Source: CAZEQJ01 sp964514385 (GTDB lineage: Bacteria; Bacteroidota; Bacteroidia; Cytophagales; Cyclobacteriaceae). Taken from it: a DNA stretch of 20,357 nt. How positions within the stretch are numbered: the first letter of the stretch is position 1; each line of letters begins with the position of its first letter. The stretch lies in NCBI GenBank assembly GCA_964514385.1, contig CAZEQJ010000053.1, positions 1 through 20,357 on the forward strand. The letters are read 5' to 3'. The notes under the pieces are model-generated. The model did not search any database and was not told the origin of the DNA. It worked only from the letters and a program-made list of their open reading frames with translations. This document shows positions 6,776-14,199 of the stretch, piece after piece. Both the position numbers and the translations under genes were made by a program.

Positions 6776-8488
6776 ATGAAAAGAAGACGATTTATCAAAA
6801 ATATGGGCTTTGCTGCAGGTGCCCCCATTGCCTTTGCCGGAGTGCCCATAAAACTAATGGCATCGAACCAGCTGAGAAAATACGCAGCACGCTCCACCAA
6901 TGACCGGGTATTGATACTCATTCAGCTGCATGGGGGTAATGACGGCCTGAATACCATCATACCACTGGATAATTACGATGAATATTACAGCCGGAGAGCA
7001 AATATTGCCATCCCCTACAAAGTAGGTAACCGTACACTTATACCCCTCGACAGTACGGTAGCAGGTAATGAACAGGTAGGCTTACACCCCGACATGATTG
7101 ACTTCAAATACCTGTACGATACAGGTAAGGCGGCGGTTTTTCAGGGTGTTTCCTATGAAAATAATAATGGCTCACATTTTCGGGGCCGGGACATCTGGCA
7201 TATGGGTGGTGGATCGGAAGATTATTTCTCCTCCGGATGGGTAGGACGATACCTGAACACTGTTTATGATCCCTTAAGCTATCCAGATGATTTCCCTACA
7301 GAGGACATGCCTGACCCTCTTGCACTGGAGATGGGCAACGACTCATCGCTGGTATTTCATCAGGAAGGCAATATACCCACATCCATCTCACTTGGCAACA
7401 GTCCGGGCGGGCTGGCTAATGCCATAAACGAACTGGAAGGCTTTAATGAGGAAGAAACCAACCTGGCTGTTGATGAAAGAGGCCTCCCTCCTGCTTTTCT
7501 GAACAACTCACCCTATGGGAAGGAAATGAACTGGATATTAGGCCTGGAGGATAAATCTGAAGAATATATTAAAAGACTGGCCGAACTATATCAGGCAGCG
7601 GATGAAACCAGTGTAGATTATCCCGAAACGTATCCATTTAACAGTCCCCGCGGTGCCAAGCGGAATAACCTCAGCGGTCAGCTCCGGCTTATTGCCCGGC
7701 TTCTGGATGGTGGCGTAAAAACAAAAGTTTTTCTGGTAAGGATCGGCGGATTTGACACCCATGCTTCACAGGTAGAAACTTATGATCCTACCATGGGTAT
7801 CCATGCAGCTCTGATGTATCATCTTAGTTCTGCCATGCGTGCCTTCCAGAATGACCTCAAGGCAAGGGGACTGGAAGACCGTGTACTGGCCGTAACCATG
7901 TCGGAATTTGGACGCAGGGTAGGCTCAAACGGTAGTTATGGAACGGATCACGGTACAGGCGGACCTATCATGATGTTTGGCAAATATGTGAGACCGGGTA
8001 TATACGGTACCGTTCCGGATATGTCGCGCAACAACGTTGCCCTGCAATTCGACTATCGCCAGGTATTTGCCAACATACTGAGGGACTGGATGGGTGTTGA
8101 CGATGAAGTGATTGCAAACGATATCTTTTTCAGGGACTTTATTGCCGGTGACAATGGTCAGGGAGGCAATTATGAGCCGATGAACCTGATTGGTGATGTA
8201 ATCCTCAGTGAGCGTGAATCCCTGCACCGCCATTACCGGATTGACAACCTTTACCCCAACCCGGCAAGCAGGTATACTCAGGCTAAAATATTTGTAAATA
8301 ACTTTCAGCACATAAAAGTGCAGCTCATTGGTACCGATGGTCGTGTGGTATCGCAAATAAACCGTCATGTAAGCCCGGGAGAGCATACCTTCACCTTTAC
8401 CCTGGACAACCTGAATCCGGGATTCTATTTTGTAAAAGCCAAATCTGAAATGCTCGATGACACAAAGAGACTTATTGTACGCAAGTAA
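6776..8488 (+). CDS. DUF1501 family protein with Tat-like signal and T9SS sorting domain
   Basis: The 570-residue protein starts with a twin-arginine-type signal (KRRRFIKN, then a small hydrophobic stretch). The core is DUF1501, a family placed in the alkaline phosphatase superfamily. Candidate metal-site residues are D56 in HGGNDGLN, D327 and H329 in GGFDTH, E377 in SEFGRR, and D391-H392 in TDHGTGG. Residues 491-570 form a type A Por sorting domain, with LYPNPA, a D-G-R turn, LNPGFY and a basic end (RLIVRK). This domain directs passage through the outer membrane by the type IX system. The protein may therefore fold with metal in the cytoplasm, pass by Tat and end on the surface or outside; this order is an inference. 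It follows the DUF1800 gene after 2 bases and overlaps the barrel gene by 32 bases. Substrate is unknown. Confidence 0.93.
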   Translation: MKRRRFIKNMGFAAGAPIAFAGVPIKLMASNQLRKYAARSTNDRVLILIQLHGGNDGLNTIIPLDNYDEYYSRRANIAIPYKVGNRTLIPLDSTVAGNEQVGLHPDMIDFKYLYDTGKAAVFQGVSYENNNGSHFRGRDIWHMGGGSEDYFSSGWVGRYLNTVYDPLSYPDDFPTEDMPDPLALEMGNDSSLVFHQEGNIPTSISLGNSPGGLANAINELEGFNEEETNLAVDERGLPPAFLNNSPYGKEMNWILGLEDKSEEYIKRLAELYQAADETSVDYPETYPFNSPRGAKRNNLSGQLRLIARLLDGGVKTKVFLVRIGGFDTHASQVETYDPTMGIHAALMYHLSSAMRAFQNDLKARGLEDRVLAVTMSEFGRRVGSNGSYGTDHGTGGPIMMFGKYVRPGIYGTVPDMSRNNVALQFDYRQVFANILRDWMGVDDEVIANDIFFRDFIAGDNGQGGNYEPMNLIGDVILSERESLHRHYRIDNLYPNPASRYTQAKIFVNNFQHIKVQLIGTDGRVVSQINRHVSPGEHTFTFTLDNLNPGFYFVKAKSEMLDDTKRLIVRK

Positions 8489-9332
8489 ATGGCTGATTTG
8501 CCTGGTTGTTTTTATCGTCGGTATCAGTTCGGCTGAAGCGCAGCGTCAAAATAAAAAAAGACCTGGCAATCCTGTAGAGTCATTCCTGGATACCCAATTC
8601 TGGCTTGGTCTTCGTTTTGGCACCAATATAACTCAGGCCTACCCCGGAGAGCGATTTTCAGGCTTCAGCCCGATCAATTACAATGCCGATACACTAAATA
8701 AAACCTATGAAAATTATAATATCGCAGGTGGTCAGTTTGGCATTGAAATGAACTTTTATCACCGCGGATTTTCCGTTTCCTTTCAGCCTACCATCAAAAG
8801 GACGAGATATCGGTACAGCAGTGCGCTCAACTGGGACGGTGAGTCAATAAGCAGCTTATTTGAACTTACCTACACGGTTGACCAGAAACTGGATCAGCTG
8901 GAGCTCCCGTTGGTTTTGAAATATGACCTCATTCAGCAAGGTAAGGTAAGACCATTTCTGATGGGAGGTGGTTATTACGCTATGATCCTTTCGGCGCAGA
9001 AGGAGGTGTCCATTTCGCAGGTAGATTATTCGTCAGGTACGCCCCTGCCTTCCGAGGTGGGAATCACGACTTTGGGTGTAACGGATGCTTTTCGCAACTT
9101 CTATGGATGGACCGCAGGTGGTGGCGTGAATCTGGACTACTGGAATATCCGCACAGTAATTGAAATCGGTTATAAACATGGATTTACTGCTGCAACAGCT
9201 ACCAATGTAAGACAAAATGAGCTGGCTTCACTAGGCGAGGTGAATGATGAATTGTTTTTACGGGACATCAATTTTTCAGTAAGCTTTGTGTTTCCATTCC
9301 GATACATCGACAAAACCTTTCAACCGTACTGA
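8457..9332 (+). CDS. Outer-membrane beta-barrel protein (OMP_b-brl_2/PorT-like)
   Basis: The 291-residue protein has a Sec signal peptide (hydrophobic stretch from about residue 13, cut near SSAEA) and about eight to ten alternating beta-strands. The line LELPLVLKYDL followed by GKVRPFLMGGGYY is typical of the Bacteroidota barrel family that includes PorT, and the chain ends on an aromatic-rich strand. It sits in the outer membrane. The start ATG lies 32 bases inside the DUF1501 gene in another frame; a later TTG at 8475 would also leave a workable signal peptide. The next gene starts 1 base after its stop. It may anchor or channel the operon's surface proteins, which is inference from position; no substrate can be named. 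Confidence 0.85.
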   Translation: MTQRDLLYASKWLICLVVFIVGISSAEAQRQNKKRPGNPVESFLDTQFWLGLRFGTNITQAYPGERFSGFSPINYNADTLNKTYENYNIAGGQFGIEMNFYHRGFSVSFQPTIKRTRYRYSSALNWDGESISSLFELTYTVDQKLDQLELPLVLKYDLIQQGKVRPFLMGGGYYAMILSAQKEVSISQVDYSSGTPLPSEVGITTLGVTDAFRNFYGWTAGGGVNLDYWNIRTVIEIGYKHGFTAATATNVRQNELASLGEVNDELFLRDINFSVSFVFPFRYIDKTFQPY

Positions 9333-9333
9333 T

Positions 9334-10524
9334 ATGAAAAAATATCTATGGATCTTTTTTACCGCTTTATTCTTTAGCTGTGAGGAGGAAGATATTCCCA
9401 CATTGTCTGAATCATTTTTCAAGATTTACGACCATGCCAATTATGATCTCGCGTTCAATCCTATCGACGTTGCCCAAACTGTTGATGGCTACCTGATACT
9501 CACAGGTACCGAACTGGATAAAACTGATTTCAATGGTGTGCGCATCATTAAAGTCGATACAACAGGAGAATATGTGGATCAGCTGACTCTTCAGAATTAT
9601 GTAATACCGGTTGGTGAAATGTTTCTGAATGAAGCTGACAGCAACTGTTATTTTTTTGCTGCCAATCCCATAACCTTGCAGGCCGTACTGCTTGGCGTGA
9701 CCCCACAGCTGGAATTGGCAGTAGAACGCCCCATCAATGGGCTGAATTATCCACTGGCTTCCAATATTACCTTTAGTGGCAATCTGTTGCTGCTAAGTTA
9801 TGATCCGGTAAACCTTAATACTCAAATCAGCGAAATAGGTACTGACGGTTCGTTATTAGCTACTTCCAGTTATTCTATAGGTCCGGGTGATGATGTGCTG
9901 GAAGAGATTATCGACCATTACCTTAATGCTTCAGAAAGACCATTGCCTTTCTTTTGTGGTGAGCACGCTTTTGGAAGCTATTATTTTAATGGATACTACA
10001 ATTACAATTTATCACTTGTATTCACCAATCTGAGCGGAGGAGCTACAGGCGTGGTACAAGGCCAGGGGTCGGAGGCAGGTTTCAGGTCGGTATTTGCCCG
10101 TGTCGACGATGGCACCTTTGCCGTGAGTGGCTACCAGTTTAGTGATAACTATCAGCTCAGTGAAGTAAGTCTCAGTACCGGAGGTTTATCGTCAATTGCT
10201 GATATCTACACGGGCGACATGGCGGAACTTAGGCCCTATACCCCCTCAAAAATAGTGAGCTACGAACAGGGTATAGAATATATAGTATTTGCCGCGGAGT
10301 CTGAATCGCGGCAGATTGTACTGAATTTTTATGAAGCATCCAGCGGGCAGGTTGCCGGCACTTACCGGATAGGGTATGCCAACCCGTACACGTTTGCTTC
10401 GCTGAAGGTAGGGTCAGACAACTCCTTAATCGTGCTGGGCACTACATTCGTCGCCGGAAGGTTTGAGCGCATAGTGCTCAACAAGATTTCCTCCTCAGAA
10501 ATCGCCGGCATACTAAATCCATAA
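9334..10524 (+). CDS. Predicted surface lipoprotein, beta-propeller-like
   Basis: The protein has 396 residues from the ATG at 9334, one base after the barrel gene's stop; an upstream in-frame ATG at 9286 would remove the signal from the N-terminus. A short lipoprotein signal ends at FFSC, with Cys16 followed by E-E-E-D. Acidic residues directly after the cysteine match the export signal that sends Bacteroidota lipoproteins to the cell surface. The rest is beta-rich, with repeated units such as DGYLILTGTEL then VRIIKVDTTGEY, and GSDNSLIVLGTTF near the end, like a beta-propeller of the kind that reports log-like values. No catalytic residues are visible. It is the last gene of the DUF1800-DUF1501-barrel operon and likely the outer, exposed part. 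A two-way terminator follows. The fold is inferred. Confidence 0.75.
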   Translation: MKKYLWIFFTALFFSCEEEDIPTLSESFFKIYDHANYDLAFNPIDVAQTVDGYLILTGTELDKTDFNGVRIIKVDTTGEYVDQLTLQNYVIPVGEMFLNEADSNCYFFAANPITLQAVLLGVTPQLELAVERPINGLNYPLASNITFSGNLLLLSYDPVNLNTQISEIGTDGSLLATSSYSIGPGDDVLEEIIDHYLNASERPLPFFCGEHAFGSYYFNGYYNYNLSLVFTNLSGGATGVVQGQGSEAGFRSVFARVDDGTFAVSGYQFSDNYQLSEVSLSTGGLSSIADIYTGDMAELRPYTPSKIVSYEQGIEYIVFAAESESRQIVLNFYEASSGQVAGTYRIGYANPYTFASLKVGSDNSLIVLGTTFVAGRFERIVLNKISSSEIAGILNP

Positions 10525-10533
10525 GGCATAAAA

Positions 10534-10558
10534 AAAGCCTCCGGAATCCGGAGGCTTT
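10534..10558. terminator. Intrinsic terminator shared by convergent operon and tpx
   Basis: AAAGCCTCCGG (10534-10544) and CCGGAGGCTTT (10548-10558) form an 11-bp stem with a 3-base loop. On the minus strand it continues into a run of T residues, which suits the end of tpx (stop at 10566). The plus strand has only three T residues, so it works mainly for tpx and may also stop the plus-strand operon. Confidence 0.85.
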
Positions 10559-10565
10559 AAGATGT

Positions 10566-11069
10566 TTACTTTACGGCAGCAAGAGCCTTCGCATAATCAG
10601 GTTCCTGGCCGATTTCTGGTACCTGTTCGGTATATGTCACTTCACCATTTTCATCAATCACTATGATCGCACGTGAATAAAGACCTTTGAAATCAGAGTC
10701 GGTATGCGTGACGCCATAGGTTTTACCAAAGTCACCCCCATCACGGAAGCCACTTCCCATTATTACCATTTCGATACCCTCAGCACCACAAAAGCGCTGC
10801 TGTGCAAAAGGAAGGTCCATGGATAGACATAAAACCACTGTATTGTCAAGGCTGGCAGCCTCTTCATTAAATTTTCGTATCGATGCTGCGCAGACACCTG
10901 TATCAACACTTGGAAAAATATTGAGAATTACCTTTTTACCAGCGAAATCACCAAACTTCTTATCCTTCATATCAGTTCCGGTAAAAGTGAACTCCGGTGC
11001 TTTGGATCCTGTTTGTGGAAGATCACCAATGGTGGAGGTTGGATTTCCACCCAATGTTACTTGAGCCAT
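10566..11069 (-). CDS. tpx: Thiol peroxidase, atypical 2-Cys peroxiredoxin
   Basis: The 167-residue protein matches the usual length of Tpx (about 168). Tpx reduces hydrogen peroxide and organic peroxides with electrons from thioredoxin. The peroxidatic site is PSVDTGVC with Cys60, Thr57 and Pro53; the resolving Cys94 is in RFCGAEG; Arg in YSRAII is the conserved active-site arginine. GSKAPEFTF near residue 22 is the normal peroxiredoxin entry. No signal peptide, so it is cytoplasmic as expected. The gene stands alone on the minus strand, converging on the surface operon and divergent from the repeat-protein gene. Upstream, TAATTTTG (11165 to 11158) and TTTG (11190 to 11187) with a 21-base spacer give a good Bacteroidota promoter and a leader of about 80 bases. 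Confidence 0.96.
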   Translation of the reverse strand: MAQVTLGGNPTSTIGDLPQTGSKAPEFTFTGTDMKDKKFGDFAGKKVILNIFPSVDTGVCAASIRKFNEEAASLDNTVVLCLSMDLPFAQQRFCGAEGIEMVIMGSGFRDGGDFGKTYGVTHTDSDFKGLYSRAIIVIDENGEVTYTEQVPEIGQEPDYAKALAAVK

Positions 11070-11157
11070 AATTTATTTGTTTAGGTTATACCCAAAAAAC
11101 GTCATCTAACACCTTTTGTTTGTGAACCAAATTACATTCTATTCATTTGTTTTTATC

Positions 11158-11190
11158 CAAAATTAATCATACATTAGTTGTTAAATCAAA
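11158..11190 (-). promoter_or_regulatory. Probable tpx promoter
   Basis: On the minus strand, TTTG at 11190-11187 and TAATTTTG at 11165-11158 match the Bacteroidota -33 (TTTG) and -7 (TAnnTTTG) elements, 21 bases apart. Transcription would start near 11151. The match is by eye. Confidence 0.5.
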
Positions 11191-11200
11191 TTGATTTAAT

Positions 11201-11806
11201 ATGGTGAATCGTTCATTTTTACTCATCACATTTTTACTTTTAACTTTTTCACTTTCTGCACAATCCTATCTGGCTGACGCTGCCTTTAATGAAGAAGATG
11301 AAGACGTGCGTTTAGAAGCGGTGAAACAGCTGGTATGTCAGACTGACCTGCGAAAAGTTGCCTGGTACGACCCCTGCGAAAAGGTAAGGCTGACAGCGCT
11401 GGAAAAACTGATCTACCAGAATGATATCCGTCATGTGGCATGGAATGACCGCAGCTCCCGGATACGACTGGTAGCAGTAACTAAGCTCGACCGCCAACAC
11501 GATCTTCGACACGTTGCATTACATGATGTATGCAGTCGGGTGAGGCTATTGGCATTGTACAAACTGGAATATCAGCACGATATCAGGGCCGTAGCCATGA
11601 ATGACCGTGATCCGAACATACGTATGCAGGCAGTGTCGATGCTGAATTACCAAAATGATATCCGTCAGGTAGCATTGCATGATGTAAATGAAAAAGTACG
11701 AATGGCTGCAGTGCAAAGGCTCACTTATTTACAAGATCTGTTGCATGTAGCTGAGCATGATGAAAGCCAGGACGTACGGCTGATGGCCATGCAGAGGTTA
11801 AAATAG
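11201..11806 (+). CDS. Exported protein of gap-free 26-residue HEAT-like repeats
   Basis: The 201-residue protein has a Sec signal peptide (about residues 1-20, ending SLSAQ) and then almost only repeats. Six units of exactly 26 residues (32-57, 58-83, 84-109, 110-135, 136-161, 162-187) and a partial seventh (188-201) follow the pattern xxxxVR-L-xAVxKLxxQxDIRxVAxxD. The DNA period is 78 bases with no insertion or deletion. Units resemble short HEAT or leucine-rich-variant repeats, which form two-helix layers and bind proteins. Conserved are Arg at position 6, Ala at 9, Leu at 13, Asp at 18, Val-Ala at 22-23 and Asp at 26. No catalytic residue is seen, so it likely is a periplasmic or extracellular binding scaffold. 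It is a single gene with no clear terminator and converges on the propeller gene. Partner unknown. Confidence 0.75.
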   Translation: MVNRSFLLITFLLLTFSLSAQSYLADAAFNEEDEDVRLEAVKQLVCQTDLRKVAWYDPCEKVRLTALEKLIYQNDIRHVAWNDRSSRIRLVAVTKLDRQHDLRHVALHDVCSRVRLLALYKLEYQHDIRAVAMNDRDPNIRMQAVSMLNYQNDIRQVALHDVNEKVRMAAVQRLTYLQDLLHVAEHDESQDVRLMAMQRLK

Positions 11807-11890
11807 ATATTCATTTCAGCGCTAAAAAAATCTACCAATTTTCCTGAGGGAATTCCTTTGGTCATTTTAATAAAGTGCAATGGCTACAAC

Positions 11891-12763
11891 TTATTTTCCG
11901 GAATACCTGTAAAGAGGTTGAGGTATGCCATCCGGATTTTCAGAGATAGTAAAATAAAGGTTTCCTTCTTTATCCCAGCATATGGCCTCACCCTGCTTTT
12001 CAACTTGGTAATCCAACTGCTGCGGACTGCCTTCCAATAATAAAGCAACGGCATTCCTGCCATCAGATTGGAAGCACCACACCTTATCGTAAGTCTTTAC
12101 TAAAATATCCCCATTGTCATTGATATCACCTGCTGTAACATACGTCATGTCTAACCTACCCGATGCGGCGATCTTCATTTTTATCGGGTTAAAATTAAAG
12201 TTATACACAAATACATTTTGTTCTCTTTTGGTGACAATGATCATCTTTTCTGAATGCGGATCGTACATCAGGGCCTCCGCATCACGCGCACCTTCAGCAT
12301 ATTTCAACGTCATCATGTCACCATCCACGCTTATAACTGTGTCATCATCAAATACCGGCTCCACTATACGGTATAAATCAATATTTCGTCGGATGGCCAG
12401 GTTATCCCCGATATCCCCTGCAACGAGGTAGTATTTACCATCGCAATACATACCCGTTATGTCCTCCCAATCAATATGACGTACATTCAGGGTTTTGTCT
12501 ATGTTTTTACCATTACGTTTGGTTCGCGATCTGATGGCATTCCTCAGCCTTACTGTCATGATGATCGTCATCTGCGAGTCGACCAGGTAAAGTTCAGGTT
12601 TACCTCCACTATCATTATGCACCCAGAAATGCCCCGGATGATGTACAGAGGGATCGATACCACTTATCTCAGGAAGTCGTTTGTCGTAGTTATAACCAAG
12701 AGTATCCTGGGCATATAACAGTGCTGATGAAAATAGAAATAAGATGACAATAAAACCCTTCAT
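11891..12763 (-). CDS. Secreted beta-propeller-like protein of unknown function
   Basis: The 290-residue protein starts with a Sec signal peptide (cut near LLYAQ). The body carries a recurring Bacteroidota pattern: EISGID, HFWVHNDSGGKPELYLVD, DWEDITGM, GKYYLVAGDIGDN, then LYRIVEP, RDAEALMYDP and GEAICWDKEGNLYFT near the end. These Trp/Asp/Asn-rich strand turns suggest a five- or six-bladed propeller similar to SdiA-regulated or esterase-like phytase domains; several conserved acidic residues (DWED, GDIGDN, DAEA) could bind metal. I do not know the function. It starts 19 bases after the end of the TlpA-like gene and probably shares its transcript. No terminator hairpin is evident in the 84 bases between this gene and the convergent repeat gene. 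Confidence 0.6.
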   Translation of the reverse strand: MKGFIVILFLFSSALLYAQDTLGYNYDKRLPEISGIDPSVHHPGHFWVHNDSGGKPELYLVDSQMTIIMTVRLRNAIRSRTKRNGKNIDKTLNVRHIDWEDITGMYCDGKYYLVAGDIGDNLAIRRNIDLYRIVEPVFDDDTVISVDGDMMTLKYAEGARDAEALMYDPHSEKMIIVTKREQNVFVYNFNFNPIKMKIAASGRLDMTYVTAGDINDNGDILVKTYDKVWCFQSDGRNAVALLLEGSPQQLDYQVEKQGEAICWDKEGNLYFTISENPDGIPQPLYRYSGK

Positions 12764-12782
12764 CTGTAGTGGTTATGGTATG

Positions 12783-14147
12783 TCAATTGTCCCCAATCAT
12801 TAAAGATAAAACCTCATGTAGCTGAGACGGGCTTATGCGGCGCAGCACTATATCCTTATTTTCATCAATGACGATGATAGCAGGCGTTGACTGTATGTTA
12901 TATTTTGTCATCAATTCTTCCTGAAGGCCATTATGCTCTACATTTACCCAGTCTTTCATGCCGTGGCGCTGTATAAAATCGCCCCAGCTTTCATCCTCGT
13001 ATAATCTTACACCCCATAATGCAATATCATTTTCCCGGTAAAAAATAGATTGCTCATTGATTTTGTCAATCCCCTCGATACATCTATCACATGATGTGTC
13101 ATAAAAATAGAGAACCGTATAGGTTGAAGCCGTGTTTATGATGTCTTTTCGTTTTCCTTCTGGTGTGGTAAAGCTGTGATTGGGCATTCTTTTACCAATG
13201 AGGAGGGGACGCAGACGCTCTGCCTGATCCTGCATACGATATAATGTTTCTTCTTCCAGCCACCAAGCCTTATCCAGTGAGTAATAGGTGTCAATCATAT
13301 GCACATATACATTTTCAGCTATCATCAATCTGTAGTTGGCGAAGGTATTGGTGATCTGTATCACGATATACCGGTACATTTCATTCTTCTCCCCTGCTGC
13401 CGTAATCAGACGGTCGGCTGCAGCAATTATGGAGTCCGGATTTTGTATCGTTAATTGTGTTATATACTCATTGATTTTATTTTCTAAAGTAGGCGAAAAA
13501 ATTAGTCGTTCATCCGAAAGGTCTATATAATCCCAATAATGCTCGTAATAGTAATTATACTTCCAATTGTCATCGACCTGATTTCCAGCCTCATCGACAT
13601 CCGGAACATTGATCTGGCGGTTTGCATTTATAAGCGAGGTGACAAATAACTGAGGATATCGGATTACCGTCTCACGGATATAGGTCATTACCTTATCATT
13701 GATTTCCTGTTTTTCCGAATCTGAAATTGACGCATTACTGACCTGCTGACTAAAGCCATTAAGCTTGTTCAGGTAATCGAAAAACACTTCATTTTCATTG
13801 GATTTGATAACCTTCATATCCGCAACCGGATCATCTATGGAAGTAGATAGGATAACTTCAGGCTCGTTGAATATGAAATCAAAATATTTTACATCAGGCA
13901 CATATATCAGGTAAACACCATATCGCAATGAGTCATTGCCCTGAAAAACAGCTTTTCCTGAAGCGTCAAGGGTTGCCGAATCTATGATATACTGTTTACT
14001 CCCCATGTGGTATCCCAGTATGACATCCTCTTCACTCAGGTCGGAAAAGCTAACCTCTATCCTGTAATTATCGGTATAATAGGGCTGTGAATGCACTGCA
14101 GAGGATAATGTGAGTGCTACACTGATTAGTATTAGTCTTTTGATCAT
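12783..14147 (-). CDS. DUF4369-TlpA thioredoxin-like lipid-side/periplasmic protein
   Basis: The 454-residue protein has a Sec signal peptide (cut near SAVHSQ), an N-terminal beta-sandwich like DUF4369 (about residues 25-110, with GYHMGSKQYIIDSATLD and a YLIYVPD strand), a helical middle (about 115-320, DUF5106-like), and a TlpA/AhpC-TSA thioredoxin domain at about 320-454. The redox motif is Cys353-D-R-Cys356, and the cis-Pro loop is STPA with Pro422. It probably reduces or exchanges disulfides in periplasmic proteins, as its relatives do in Bacteroidota. Electron donor and clients are unknown. A -7-like box (TATATTTG, minus strand 14159 to 14152) lies only five bases before the ATG, which would make a leaderless message, or it is chance. 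It follows pflA after 52 bases and is followed by the propeller gene after 19. Confidence 0.85.
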   Translation of the reverse strand: MIKRLILISVALTLSSAVHSQPYYTDNYRIEVSFSDLSEEDVILGYHMGSKQYIIDSATLDASGKAVFQGNDSLRYGVYLIYVPDVKYFDFIFNEPEVILSTSIDDPVADMKVIKSNENEVFFDYLNKLNGFSQQVSNASISDSEKQEINDKVMTYIRETVIRYPQLFVTSLINANRQINVPDVDEAGNQVDDNWKYNYYYEHYWDYIDLSDERLIFSPTLENKINEYITQLTIQNPDSIIAAADRLITAAGEKNEMYRYIVIQITNTFANYRLMIAENVYVHMIDTYYSLDKAWWLEEETLYRMQDQAERLRPLLIGKRMPNHSFTTPEGKRKDIINTASTYTVLYFYDTSCDRCIEGIDKINEQSIFYRENDIALWGVRLYEDESWGDFIQRHGMKDWVNVEHNGLQEELMTKYNIQSTPAIIVIDENKDIVLRRISPSQLHEVLSLMIGDN

Positions 14148-14151
14148 AAAA

Positions 14152-14159
14152 CAAATATA
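14152..14159 (-). promoter_or_regulatory. -7-like box next to the TlpA-like start codon
   Basis: On the minus strand TATATTTG matches TAnnTTTG exactly and ends five bases before the ATG at 14147. No TTTG or TTG stands 17-23 bases upstream. If used, transcription would begin at or near the start codon. Confidence 0.25.
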
Positions 14160-14199
14160 GACACAAAGAGGGAATAGTCCACCCTCGAAAGGGTCATAC

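Noticed and set aside
7925..8386. Minus-strand open frame of 153 codons
   Set aside because: It lies inside the DUF1501 gene opposite conserved motifs and the T9SS domain, so it is a shadow of the real gene.
9286..9333. Longer form of the surface lipoprotein starting at 9286
   Set aside because: It would overlap the barrel gene and place 16 residues before the lipoprotein signal.
14168..14190. Hairpin after pflA as a terminator
   Set aside because: The stem is only about five bases (ACCCT/AGGGT) and no T tract follows on the minus strand.
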